Shown: piece after piece, positions 22,385 through 33,845 of the stretch | Layout: each line of letters starts with the position of its first letter | How positions within the stretch are numbered: the stretch's first letter is position 1 | Assembly: GCA_029237695.1 (NCBI GenBank) | Contig: CM055265.1 | Coordinates: 42,649,331 to 42,713,330, forward strand | Source: Conchocele bisecta | Taxonomy: Eukaryota > Mollusca > Bivalvia > Lucinida > Thyasiridae | Direction of reading: 5' to 3' | DNA: 64,000 nucleotides | Translations under genes and position numbers: made by a program | Notes under the pieces: generated by a model | The model's database searches: none | Seen by the model: the letters and a program-made list of their open reading frames with translations, nothing else | What the model was told of the DNA's origin: nothing

Positions 22385-25209
22385 GTATAAACATATGTAT
22401 TTACTGCATTCACATACAAACATGTACATAGGTATATAGTAGTTTGGATTGGATTGAAAGCTTATACAAACTTATTGAAATCCTCTCCAAAACATTTTGC
22501 AACATGTACATTGGCGACTTGTGAAGTGATTACATTTCATTTTTCATACAGGTGTACACGGTTAACTATGCATGCAAAATAGTGTAAGATACCAGTATTT
22601 TTCATCGAGGTATGAAATATACAAGTTTCTACTTACTGTGTCATAATATCAAACATTAATTTTATTATATTCATTAAGACAGAAATGCTGTGTGCTAATC
22701 AGTCAACACAAAGCAACTTGTTGCTCTGGTAACTTACCATCAAGAATAAAGCTGTTAAATATACCGATTTTATAACTGACTTAGAAAGAGAAAATAAGGG
22801 AGTAGGATATTGGTAGGGTAAAAATAAAAAATACGAAAAGAAAGAAAAAGAAAAGGAGACGAATACAAATTTGCAGATACACAAACAAAGGGATTGCAAA
22901 ATAAAATTAAAGGAGGGGAAACGAGACAAACAACATTTTAAATATTTGGAAGCAATCAGGCTTCTCAGCTAAACGGTATTCAGAAACGTTTGGACATTTC
23001 AATATATACGAAAACAGCAGAAATATTGACGTATTATCTTCATAAGACAACGCTGGCTTTCCGTTCAAGATTACTTCCAGTGACAGCGTACAATATATGG
23101 ATATGTTATCAAACAGTGTTGGTCTAATGTGATTGTAAGTATTGCAATGGAAGAAGTAGTGTCGGGTCGTCTCTATTTGACCACAAGTACAGCTTGGTGA
23201 GTCAATTATGTTTTTGGAAAACAGATCATGAGAAGGGGAACTACATTGTGTCCTTAGTCTAGCCAGAAGTACCTGAAATTTACTTTCGCCAAACAAATAG
23301 TGTTTCGGTACGTTTTTATGACTAGAATATAGCATGCTTTTAAACGATTCAACCGTGTCTGTACGTTTGATATCGGCTGGAAGGACATTGAACTCGTTAA
23401 CAACAGATGGAAGAAATGAATGAGTGTATAAAGTTGTACTTGGAAGTCATTTGCATTTCTCAAGCTGTATCTTGAAGCTGTGTCAACAGTGGGTGGAACA
23501 AGAGAGGAGAGATATTCTGGAGTTAGACCTTTGGTCATTTAAAAAAATAAATAACTTACGTCGTCTGCTTTCCAGTGTCTCCCACCCTACCTCATCCATT
23601 AAGTTCTGAATATATACAAGTTTGGTCGTACCAGTAACGAGCAGCTTCTTGTTGTAGTTTCTCAAGTTCATCCTTCTCAGAGCGCGTGCATTTATCATAG
23701 ATTACATCAGCATACTAAAGGATCGGGAGTATGAAAGAGATATAAATGATTTCCAGAGCATCTAAGTTTTCTTTGGGTTAAAAGTTACCAACCATTTCTT
23801 CGCCCAGTTAGAAATAGTACTAAGATGTGAGTTTAAAGTGCGCGCTGCTACATCCGGATATTCAACAAAAACAGAGAGACTAGTGTCGTCAGCAAATAAT
23901 CGTATATTGCCACCTATGTCATAGACTATATCATTAATATAGACCAAGAATAAAAGTGGTCCCAAGATGGAACCCTGCGGTACACCACCCTTTATTTCCG
24001 TCCACAATGAATGAACTCCGGGTAATACTACTCTTTATCTCCAATGAGATAGATATGAAGAGAACCAATTAAGAAAAGAACCTGAGATACCAAAGGATTG
24101 TAATTTGAATAGTAAACCTTTATGCCAGACACGATCAAAAGCCTTTCTTATATCATAAAACACAGCACGAATTTTTTGCCGGAATCGACTGCTTCAGAAA
24201 ATACAGTGTAAAGATATGTTAATTGGTTGACACTTGAATCAACAGGAACAAAACAGATTGTAGAGGAGTAAGGAGATGATGCTCATGAAGATAATAGTAA
24301 AGGCGTTTATAAATACTATATTTTCAAAAACTTTACCAAGAGTGATAAGCAGCGATATGGGACGATAGTTGTTGACCATTGAAGGATCACCGGATTTGAA
24401 CAAAGGTACAACTTTGGCTTTTTTCCATGAATCAGGAAAGTAAGAGGACACCAGAGAGGCATTGAACAAATTGCAAAGAGGAACAGATAGTTGAGATGAA
24501 AGTTCGCGGAGGATTTTGTAGTTTACTGCATCAGGACCACATGCTTTGCCTGTTGGCAGATCCTTTAGAACGGCTGATACTTCTTCTGGTGTGATGAAAA
24601 TGCTATCTAACTGTAAGTGTAACAGATCGCGTAAATCGGGGAGCCTTGGAGCCACAGAATAGTCAAGTAAGGTTTGGTCTCTGAACAAGTTATTAAGCAA
24701 GTCAGCTTTTAGATATTCGTCAGATACAACGTCTTCACCCGGTTGTAATGGAGGAATAGATGCAGATGAGGAAGGTTTAATGAACGCGTTTAAAGTGGTC
24801 CACCAAGATTTGGAAGATTTATCATCATATTTCAGAGATTCTTCTAATTTAGATATTTGTAGTGCTTTGGCTTTCTTTATCAACGATGTTGTTTTATTTC
24901 TCTAAGCTGTTTGAAACTATGCCAGTCACTATCAAGGCCACTACGTTTTGCTTTTCTATATGATTTTTTACGCTTCCTGATATACCTACGAATTTCGGTA
25001 GTTATTCTTGGTGGGTCATCCTGCCTAATTGTTACTTCTCTGTTTGGGATGCACATTTTAGATATAGCGAGAACGGTCGATGTAATGTTGTCAGAATATA
25101 TATCAAGGTCTTCGCTTTTTAATGAGTGCAAATCCATATCAGCTGTTTTCTCTCGAAGGAGGGGATAGTTACCCTTATCAAAGATCCACACATGTCTTTT
25201 AAAGGATCT
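22385..25209 (-). mobile_element. 5'-truncated non-LTR retrotransposon (LINE)
   Basis: A 2.8-kb insertion flanked by the 12-bp duplication GTGTCGAATTTG (22373-22384 and 25210-25221), single copy in unit A at 20687. The element runs on the - strand, so its 5' end is at 25209 and its non-coding 3' tail is at about 22385-22906. The endonuclease half is missing, as expected from incomplete target-primed reverse transcription. No poly-A is evident at the 3' end. Confidence 0.85.
22907..25191 (-). pseudogene. LINE ORF2 remnant: linker, reverse transcriptase, C-terminal CCHC
   Basis: Reading 5' to 3' on the - strand, several frames carry consecutive pieces. A basic linker (24880-25191) contains RRYIRKRKKSYRKAKRSG. 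The RT fingers (24239-24883) have PTGKACGPDAVNYKIL and VPLFKSGDPSMVNNYRPISL. The RT core (23762-24007) has [20 protein letters not shown] and the catalytic FADD. Then come thumb pieces with TPEYLSSLVPP and SRYSLRNAND (23254-23698). The C-terminus (22907-23335) has CTCGQIETTRHYFFHC, a CxC...HxxxxC knuckle. Frameshifts and stops separate the pieces, so it is dead. Motifs fit the Jockey/CR1 side of the LINEs; the exact clade is not resolved. Confidence 0.85.
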
Positions 25210-25870
25210 GTGTCGAATTTGTAATGTTTCAATACTGAATTTTACTGAATTAGCACATGTAAACTAAAGAAATAAGCGCACAGTCTGAATTAATTAATTA
25301 TATATTTACATTATAGTCAATGTTTTGTTATACTTTCCCATTAAACAATAGTTAACTGAACTGTCACCAGAGGTATCGCACCAGTTTAGTGGAAGTATAC
25401 CTCGCGGCCATTATGGCGACTTGTGAGGCCATCTAACGTTAATTTATTGAATATCATCCGAATTTTTGGGGAAAATAGGGCGGTGTGTGTGTGATATTTT
25501 GTATTACATTTTGTTGTAAATAGTGCTAACAAACACTAATTAATGATTTATCTTCAAATATATTCAAATAAAAAAATAATCTGGCATTACTGTTTATGGG
25601 CTGGTGGGGATTATATACAGTAAATTAATTGAAAGCCCACGGGCCTGCACATTTGTTTTTGAGTGATCGCATCTTTCGAGCCATCACATCTTGCGATTTT
25701 GGTATATTTGTCGACTACTCTTCCCGTCAGATTTAGGAAATAACGAAGCATAATAGAGTGCATCCTTGTTTTAGATGATTATAGTATTTATTCCCAGATT
25801 AAAGTTATCATGTGAAATTAAATAAACTGTACATAAATGTATTTACAAAACTGTCTTTATTTCAATTATT

Positions 25871-27738
25871 ATCAAAGGAGAAAAGCTCCAGTATTTACTA
25901 TAAATAGCAGCGCACATAATTATTGTCGCAGGTGGTTGTGACGTCACTCGAAACAGTGGTGTATGGGCCAAGCTGAAACGATGTTGTTATACGGCGCCCA
26001 TCAACAATCGGGAATCAGTCATGAATCGTAAAATGTTGCGACGCAACAGAAGGTGCTTTACTTAGTTTGTGACCAGTGTAAACGCTGCAACTTGCAGACT
26101 CATTCAACTTCACTATATTATGCATCATGAATAGCTGTCGAGGAGGAACATTTCAGGCCCTGAACAGAATGTGAGTGCCCATTTAACCACAGGTGATTCT
26201 AGCGTGTCTTGGATGGTCAAGTATTGTTTGTATATACACGAAACACCTTTCTAAACAATGTAAAAAACAATTAAAATGCGCCCTGGTATGAAGATTATGT
26301 AATTATGAAAGGTACAAAACTCGCATTCGTCTCCATTGAAAGAAACAGCCACACGAAGTCGTCATCGTTACTCGCCTATCCGTTACAGCGAGTAGAAACC
26401 GCTGCTTGGGGTGGGTTTTCGGCATAAATGTTACAGTTGCTAATACATTAACATAAATCTCAAAGAGTTCCAGTGTAAATTGCACTAAAAACGCGTCTCA
26501 CTAACCTAAATTCGTTTTATAAAATCAAACACGTTCACTTCCTGATTATAAATGAAAATATCGAATCACGTGACACGCAGTGATTTGGTTGGCTAATGGG
26601 AAATGACGTCAGTCTCATGTAACCAACCAAACCACGGAGTGCACGTGATTGAAATAGTAAATCTGTTTTTACAATATATGACATTGACCATATTTGAATT
26701 TGTTATAAGGTCATATTTGCACTGCATAATACATTCAATGCATACTTTGTTTCTTATATATTGTAAATTGATATTCAAGATGGCCACCAAATTTAGAGAA
26801 ATATCTTAAAATAATGTTTTATTGTTATTTATGCTTGAAACATGTCTCAGTTCTCTGCAGCATTCTCAAGCATAATTACGTTCGTAAATGCATGCATCCA
26901 ATCCATGTTTTATTACGGGCATGCGCAATGAAATTTGTTGTTGGCTGTAAGTTGCGCTACCATTCAAATAAAGCGATTCATTTAATACATAATTTATTAT
27001 ATTATATAATAAGGTCACAAAATGTACTCTCTGGCATATTTGATGTACTCATGTGTTGGGTCTGGTACATCGGGTGTGAGTAAGTAGGCTCAATAACCAC
27101 CAAGGATCGGAACATAATACCAGCACTGGAAGAACTAATTGGCATATGCTGATAAAATAGCAAAATTTTTAGCAACATTTGCACAACACATCAGTGCATT
27201 CACAAAACCCATCCGTAAAGGACATTAGCTGTTGCTGGGACGTTCAGTCCATCCACTTTCTATCACACGTACCTATCACTATCCGAAGTCTAACCCAATT
27301 ATCAAGGTACCATGAAACATAATCGTTGTAAATAATGAAATCGATGTGTGTATGTGATGAGACCGGCAACATACTAGTAAAATGTTCATACGTGTGGTGA
27401 TAGCAGCAGATACCAGTTGCTAGTTCCATTCGCACGGATAAACATGCTTGATCGAGTATTGTCATTTGAAATATCCATTTATTTTACTATATTACACTCA
27501 TTATGATCATATTTACGAACATATACATGCATGATTCACATTCTAACAAGTTGCACATTCCACTTGTTGACATCAGCAGGAACTAGTATAACGCATGCAT
27601 ACCACCAAAGTATTAGTCCCATGCATACTATTAATGTAATCACATATATTGAGCATATATGTATCCCATAGAGTGATAATTTAATCAAATAGTACGCATA
27701 CTGCTTTTGCTGCAATATGCAATGCCGCATAACATGTA
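25871..27738. other. Mostly unique AT-rich DNA; inverted repeat at 26565-26652
   Basis: No gene recognised. At 26565-26652 ATCACGTG plus ATTTGGTTGG is mirrored (CCAACCAAACCACGG ... CACGTGAT), an 88-bp inverted repeat with CACGTG cores at both ends. Short ORFs in this stretch show no domain. Confidence 0.45.
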
Positions 27739-28787
27739 CAGGCTGGTTCAAAATATATGTCCCCACTTTAAATAGACATAACTAGTGTTCTAAGTAAGAT
27801 AATCATTCAAACTAAAGTTTATTACAAAGTAATATATTGCAGCAGTTTACTCATTATATATTCTAACTAATGGCGTCACTACTTTTATGGTATGACGTCA
27901 CAATACTCAATGCATGATAGTACTGGTATTTCAAAGAATTCATAAAAAGTGATCGAAATACAATACAAATATTGAAACGCAATCGATAGCATCGGGAAAT
28001 GATAAAGAAATGTTAGGACGGACTATTTCAATCATTAACCTTATATAAACTTTAAAGGTAATATTATGACTGAATGATGAATTATTAAACCGATATACAT
28101 CTATTCTACAGTGTATTTGATGTGTTGTTACATGCAAGTAGTACTTGGTTGCTTGTGTAATTTTTATTTGAACAATGTATATTATGTAAACGAAGAACAT
28201 TCATAATATATACATGTATATGTAATGAAAATTAGTGTCTATTATGAAGGCCAAGTAACACAAATGTTGACCATATGCTGAGATAAGTTTTTTATGTACA
28301 TGTATGTGGTATTGTTTCACCAGAACCGAACTATATGTAAGTAAAACAGCTGCATATGGACTTAGAAACCGGATATCCCTAACTAGCCATACAACTTGTA
28401 TTCTTGTAAACACGTATGGAATGCATCCTTGATTTTCCAGATCTGAACTTGCTTAGTATTTGCATGTGCATAGCTTGGGAAAGGCAAGAAGTTATTCCAT
28501 CAACAAAAAACAAACAATTGAGGAATTGTGCATTGTTTCACAAATCAAGTTTTGTGTCAAAATCAGATTTTTCAAAAACCGGCTAAGTTTTGACGTTATA
28601 TAATAAATGGGTATACTTTTTGAAAACCATGTATAAAGCAGATAATCTATGTTTTTCCTGAATATTATATACTGCAAAAAATGGTGAATAATTATATTTT
28701 ATTCTGATATATAAATCACAATGCTTATTATTATCTACTTGTAACAGATAGGTACCAAAGTGGGGAGAGATATTTTGAACCACCATG
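27739..28787. mobile_element. mariner-like TIR element, 1049 bp
   Basis: CAGGCTGGTTCAAAATATAT at the left; the right end's inverse is CATGGTGGTTCAAAATATCT. Both continue into TCCCCACTTT. TA flanks both ends. Size and TA target suit Tc1-mariner, but no DDE/D transposase can be read in any frame. It is either a fully decayed or a non-autonomous copy. Confidence 0.7.
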
Positions 28788-28807
28788 TATCTGCATAAAT
28801 CTTAGAT

Positions 28808-29075
28808 TGATTGATTAATCGTTTGTAACGGTCTGTCAACAGCTGAAGTCATTCTAGACGCCGGTCAACTGGGGGTAAATCCCGTACCTCACCAGTAAAG
28901 AGGGAATTCAAAATCAGAACTGCATATTTAGATGAAGAACATATATATTCAGCCCTCAACTTTGAATAGCCGGATATGGTGCCAGGTCCTCAGCACACAA
29001 TAGTTATGAATAACTGTAATCTTACTACTATTACCGTGGGGATAACCGGATGATGGCATGGCAATCAGGCCTTAA
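28808..29075 (-). repeat. Dispersed repeat R
   Basis: Reverse-oriented R copy: GTCTGTCAACAGCTGAAGTC, GGGGGTAAATCCCGTACC, CAGCCCTCAACTTTGAATAG, GTGCCAGGTCCTC. Confidence 0.6.
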
Positions 29076-29313
29076 TAGTGTGTTACACACTTTAATATAT
29101 TTGAAAGTTCAGTTTTGTTTGATCCTAAATGGTTTGTACTAATATCATATCTTAATTGTCCTTGCGTGAAACCATTTGCATTATATATCATTGTATATAA
29201 TACATAACGGGAACCGTTGCAAACAATGTATCCCTAGTAACCATCTGAGAAGATCATGCTACCTAACTTTTGATTAATAACATAAGTAGTATTATGTATC
29301 AGATGTATATACA
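29076..29313. other. Unassigned
   Basis: AT-rich sequence with no recognised feature. Confidence 0.4.
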
Positions 29314-29645
29314 TATAGCGATAGGTTTTGCATGCGCACGCGATAGCTTTCACATTCGCACACGATGGCTTTTGCGTGCGCACGCGATAGGTTTTGTGTG
29401 CACACGTGATAGGTAAGCCAATGAAAGCTATCGCGTGCGCACGCAAAACCTATTGCGTGTGCACGCAAAAGCTATCGCATGCGCACGCAAAACCTATCGC
29501 GTGCGCACGCAAAACCCTATCTCGTGCGCAAGCACAATATATTATCGCGTGCACACGCAAAACCCTATCGTGTGCGCATGCAAAACCTATTGCGTGCGCT
29601 CGCGAAAGTAAAAAAATATTTCCAAGTCCCCTCTGTGCCACCGTA
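29314..29645. mobile_element. Foldback-like element I-4
   Basis: Left arm of about four GCGATAGGTTTTGCRTGCGC units and right arm of about nine inverted units (GTGCGCACGCAAAACCTATC). The turn is near 29412-29425. The right terminus is an A-run, then CCAAGTCCCCTCTGTGCCAC and CGTA, whose inverse TACGGTGGCACAGAGGGGAC matches the I-1 terminus. Left terminus not found. ORFs across it are repeat translations. Confidence 0.75.
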
Positions 29646-29649
29646 TTTT

Positions 29650-30375
29650 AGCCAAAATATATTCACAAATATTATTAAACCGCTTAGCAAAATGGACAAA
29701 ACAATATGAAAAAATAACAGACTTTCAATATGGGTATCAAGCTGGAACATCTATCACTGACTGTATTTTCATGTTACAATCAATACTATCTAAGGTATTA
29801 AATTCTGTTCAAAAGCTATATAGTATTTTATTGACTGGACTTATCAGATAAAAACAATGATTAACGATATAGGGTTAACAGAATTATGGGTGAATCAAGA
29901 CACATTGATAAATAATAATATAAACTACATCGTGCAAATTAGACAAAGGGTTTTAGACAATTACTATCAATCCTGGTATAACGATATAAATAGTTCTCAA
30001 CGACTCTCATCGTATGCTAGGTATAAAACTACTCTTACGTTAGAACCATACTTAGACATTATAATGAATATACAATATAAAATTGATTTATCACGATTTC
30101 GATTATCTTCCCATACTTTAGAAATAGAAAGAGGTAGATACCATAATATTCCTAGAGACGAAAGAAAATTTAAATGCTGTAACCTAAACTCAGTAGAAAT
30201 CGATTATCATTTTCTTTTGGTATGTCCTATGTACTCAAACCTAAGAATAAAATATTTCAAACCTTATTTTTGCAGATGGCCAACACTAAATAAACTATGA
30301 TAATTTAATGACATCAACAAATAAAAATACAGTAATTATTTTGTCAAAATATATTTATTTTGCTAACAATTAAAG
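29650..30375 (+). pseudogene. Internally deleted LINE reverse transcriptase remnant
   Basis: Starting near 29675 one frame reads LNRLAKWTKQYEKITDFQYG and YQAGTSITDCIF, the RT stretch ahead of the catalytic core. It stops at 29849. The catalytic core is missing. The ORF at 29857-30300 reads as a LINE C-terminus: YDINSSQRLSSYARYK, LSRFRLSSHTLEIERGRYHN, then KCCNLNSVEIDYHFLLVCP. It ends in LRIKYFKPYFCRWP. A different LINE lineage from the one at 22385. Not a host gene despite 147 open codons. Confidence 0.75.
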
Positions 30376-30979
30376 GAAAGAATTAGAAGAATAATCAAGA
30401 CATCATTTTCATTTCAGTTATTAATATTTAACATACGGATGTACTACAATATATCTACAACACAAGTGTGCGATCTGAAATGAGAAGGATGTTTGCAATA
30501 CCCGAACATAATTTATGTCATTTATAATATCCCAACAAGCATCGGTATCTCATACACATTACACATATAAATTATGTGATTAACATAAGCATTTATCGTT
30601 GCAACCAGCATATACAAGAATCAAACTGCACATATGTGGACTCTGGCTCGATATACGCTGTTTTCAACCGTCACTATCTACACAATTTAGGTGAAATTTC
30701 GTTTTAACTACAGTTAACAAAAAGCTCCTTCATTTCCATTCTGTGCACTACACAGTTTTGTTTAATGGCTAGAAGCATTGTATTGCTTTATGCTGAATAA
30801 AATATGTTGTATTGTATTGTTGTATAACCCGGGAGTTATCACGAACAACGACCAATGACTAACGACAGAGTCTATTAAATGCGCCGAGTGGCCGAAGCGC
30901 AGAATATTTAATAAATCGCCGTATGTCGTTGATCCCAATCAACAACGTTAACGATCAAATTGTACCACTTTAGGCAATT
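30376..30979. other. Unassigned
   Basis: AT-rich sequence, no recognised gene. A TTGTATTGTATTGTTG run is near 30810. Confidence 0.4.
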
Positions 30980-31485
30980 AAAGGTACATGCCCACTCAGT
31001 AGGCAAAACTGTTGTTTATATCAGAGACATCATCTAAGACATTTTCTGGCAAAACAAACATTAATTCACCATTGCCCGACGTATTGATTGGCATTATTAT
31101 ACATTTTATATTAGACGTAAATATTTACACTGATATCAGGGGCGATAACCGTGTTTCCTTAAAAGGTTAACAGACATTATTATTTAGTCTCTGTATTTAT
31201 TTTTTGATGTGCAATGATCATACTTTATAATCTGTCGAAAATATTATTTTTTCAGGTGACGCATTTAATTAGCATGATTAGTATAAATAATTAAAAAATA
31301 TCATACCTCATTTGCATATTAAAATAGCCTGAAACCACCGCGCGTCACTATCAGTAAAGTAAACATTACTAAATGATTACATCTGTTTTACGGGCACTCA
31401 TACTGGTGGAATAATGACACAATTATACACTTATTGAATTCCTTTTAAGAACAGTTTGTGCCTACTGTGTGGGCATGTACCTTTA
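30980..31485. mobile_element. MITE family A, third copy
   Basis: Both termini present: AAAGGTACATGCCCACTCAG and TGTGTGGGCATGTACCTTT. About 505 bp, same orientation as 2832-3335. Confidence 0.85.
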
Positions 31486-32128
31486 GCTGCACTTGAAAAG
31501 AAATCACATTTCATAAGACAGGTAGAGCGCGGCTCGGCCTTTGGTGGTAATAAGTCGGACGCCGAAATGAGAAAATTAGCCAAACACAAACTTCGGCATG
31601 ACTTTCGAGTCATCGTATAGCAAACTACTGTCTGTTCCACGAAATGCTGCCCAAGATTTATTGCTATAAAAACACTCCAAGCTGCTTATTGTTTTTATAT
31701 AAAACAATGAAAAACTATTTTTTAGAAATGAGCCTACTTTTTATTTCAAGAAAATCCGTCTAATAACAAAGTTATTTCGAATAAACAGTCATGGATGGGA
31801 GTTTGCCTTATAAATTCATTTCACCGAATTTTAGTTATTGACAATAAAACGAGAAACTACTATTGCAATACACTTTTCCGGTAAACAACAACAACAACTA
31901 TTATTGCGAACTTAACACTAATTCTTAAGAAATGTGTTTATTAACAGCATTTGCTGGCATATAACTTAAATAGTTTCCATTAAAATATATCAATTAATCA
32001 TTTAATATTCATATATTTACCGAATATCATTCATGCATAAGGTTCCAAGTCGATCTGATACTACTGCTAATATGTCCTAAATTGTGAATACTAACTTGAT
32101 GTGATGACCTTCACCAACCAATCAGCGT
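31486..32128. other. Unassigned
   Basis: No recognised element end. 31494-31640 is less AT-rich than its surroundings but has no readable domain. Confidence 0.4.
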
Positions 32129-32587
32129 TTAGTAAACCAAGTTGTCCGTCGGAAATTCGTCCGGCAAAGAAACTGGCTCACATGAAGTGACTGTATACTT
32201 CCGCCCGCCGGAAATGACATAAATATGGTGTTCCCAAGTCATAGCGTTCGAGAAGGTAGATTTACACCGGTGTAGATGTGTGAGGATATGTGCAATTAAT
32301 TTTGCGTGGTAGGAACAGAGTGCCAACCTAAGCCTGGCGTTGTCAATATATACGAAATATGTAGCAGATGATGACACATCATGGTGTATTTTGACCAAAT
32401 TATCGGCATTTTCTTCTGGAATTCTTGTACGAACACCGCAAAATGGAGGCTCGATTCCTTTATTTTTCAACCTGGCAAGATTTGCTCTTATAAATACAAG
32501 GTTAGTGTCTTTTTTATGCTGAAATCCAACAAGCAGTTCGATGCTAGAAAAATGTTGAAAATCTGATCGCACGTGACATTTTAACAT
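32129..32587 (-). CDS. Possible unrecognised protein-coding ORF, 152 residues
   Basis: An open frame of 152 codons from ATG (32587) to stop, in a block richer in GC than its flanks. The protein is hydrophilic, with no signal peptide or clear membrane segment and scattered Cys and His (CSYHAKLIAHILTHLHRC, MTWEHHIYVISGGRKYTV). I do not recognise a family. No TATA, poly-A signal or splice pair could be tied to it. The segment 33-173 bp upstream of its start is a repeat also at 2659-2790. It may be a decayed gene, a TE-derived ORF or chance. Confidence 0.3.
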   Translation of the reverse strand: MLKCHVRSDFQHFSSIELLVGFQHKKDTNLVFIRANLARLKNKGIEPPFCGVRTRIPEENADNLVKIHHDVSSSATYFVYIDNARLRLALCSYHAKLIAHILTHLHRCKSTFSNAMTWEHHIYVISGGRKYTVTSCEPVSLPDEFPTDNLVY

Positions 32588-32619
32588 TGCAAATTTGATT
32601 TAGGGCTATAACTTCATTA

Positions 32620-32760
32620 TAGGAAACGAATTTCAAAAAATAAAAAGATGGCTCATCGCTAAATTTTGCTGAAAAATGATTTTATGCAGAAAAATAATAC
32701 TTTTAGGGTGTTTAAATAGATGTAAAAGTTGGGCAGGTTAACGTGAAACAGACAGTAGCG
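32620..32760. repeat. Diverged repeat shared with 2659-2790
   Basis: Matches in the order AAAAAGATGGCTCAT, AAAATAATAC, GTTGGGCAGGTTAACGTGAA, ACAGACAGTAG. Followed to 32940 by several TCGAGCCATCGCATTT-like repeats that also occur at 21110 and 25675. Confidence 0.55.
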
Positions 32761-32944
32761 AGACATGTGTTAGCGGGACTTGAAAAATGTTTCGAGGGAT
32801 CGCATTTTTCGAGGAGTTCCATTTTGAGCCATCGCATGTAAAATACATTAAAAATATAGGGAACATTATTGGGACCGCGACGCTATTTCGAGCGAGCCCG
32901 ACATTACGAGCCATCGCATTTTGAGCCATCGCGATTTCACTGTA

Positions 32945-33130
32945 CTGTACACCAGCATCAATAAGTGATAACATAAGCTAACGTTTTTTTTTTTGCTCCA
33001 TCTTATAACACATTTGTGTGCATAGGAGTGATTAAAGAATTATTTAAGCTTATGTTTCTTTTTACTTATTGACGTTTTTTTTTGTATATTTAATGTATTT
33101 ATAGACAATGGTCCGTCACTTTAACCGATG
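32945..33130. mobile_element. Decayed MITE (AAGTAACGGACC family)
   Basis: GCATCAATAAGTGATAACAT and its inverse around TTAACATATTT-poor centre, then TTTAATGTATTTATAGAC and GGTCCGTCACTTTAACC at the right. Better copies are at 53063-53271 and 54323-54473, with a left-half copy at 42248. Confidence 0.55.
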
Positions 33131-33614
33131 CTGTGTATTGAGGGAGTTGATTAGATTCAGCCGTTGATTTTTCGGCACATTTTCTCCCCGGCACAGTGAG
33201 TAGGATAGTAATGTTGGTTTATTGTCGTCGGTGCGATGGTGTGGGTGTTTGGTCAATACTATTTGTTGTTTTTCATACACGTTGAAACGTTTGAATAGTA
33301 AATTGAATCTGTTGATGTAGCTGGGTGTCAGACATCACCATTCTGGATGTCTTCATACATGTTTAGTTAATATGTCTATATTATTTGAAAATATAATGGA
33401 TTGATGGTGAACATCAATATTTATTGTTAGATTATAACAGTCAGATCGAAAGATTTTCGGGTGTGCAAAGCCATGTACACTTCCATGTGTTTTCAAATTG
33501 ATTCTTGTAGTACAACAACAATGGCACATCCTTAAGCTCGCGTGAACTGTCTGGCATGTGACACACATATTTCCCGTATTGAGTGTCATATCTGTCGAAA
33601 TACAAACAAATGCG

Positions 33615-33845
33615 AACTTTATTTGCATACTTGTTTCTGATAATTATCAAAATATAAGTGTGCGAAGCCAAGTACACTGACTGTATATATTTTGTCTGTA
33701 CATATTCTGTTCTGATTTTGGGATTTTCCTTCTTCCCTACACATGGAATATGGGATTTTACCCTGTTAACCGACCTAAAATGAGTTTAGCTGATGAGACG
33801 CCATTAAACATAGCATATAAATAAATAATACTTATTAGTAATCTT
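33615..33845 (+). repeat. Copy of the tail of duplication unit A
   Basis: Matches 21305-21540 from TACTTGTTTCTGATAATTAT to AATAATACTTATTAGTAAT. It contains an R-like GATTTTGGGATTTTCC and GCCATTAAACAT. The upstream 230 bp are unassigned. Confidence 0.7.

Larger units (their letters stand above)
21540..25870 (+). repeat. Tandem duplication, unit B (split by two insertions)
   Basis: Repeats unit A in order but is opened by element D9 (21729-22247) and by a LINE (22385-25209). The A-like remainder continues at 25222 and matches to about 25870. A 38-bp block near 25580 is absent from unit A. The insertions therefore post-date the duplication. Confidence 0.8.

Noticed and set aside
27739..28787. 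Functional mariner transposase gene
   Set aside because: Size and ends fit, but no DDE/D-type protein can be read in any frame.
29234..29709. Overlapping open frames with ACARKTY-like repeats
   Set aside because: They read the GCGCACGC minisatellite of foldback I-4 in several frames.
29857..30300. 147-codon frame as a host gene
   Set aside because: Sequence and Cys/His pattern are those of a LINE ORF2 C-terminus, preceded by RT sequence.
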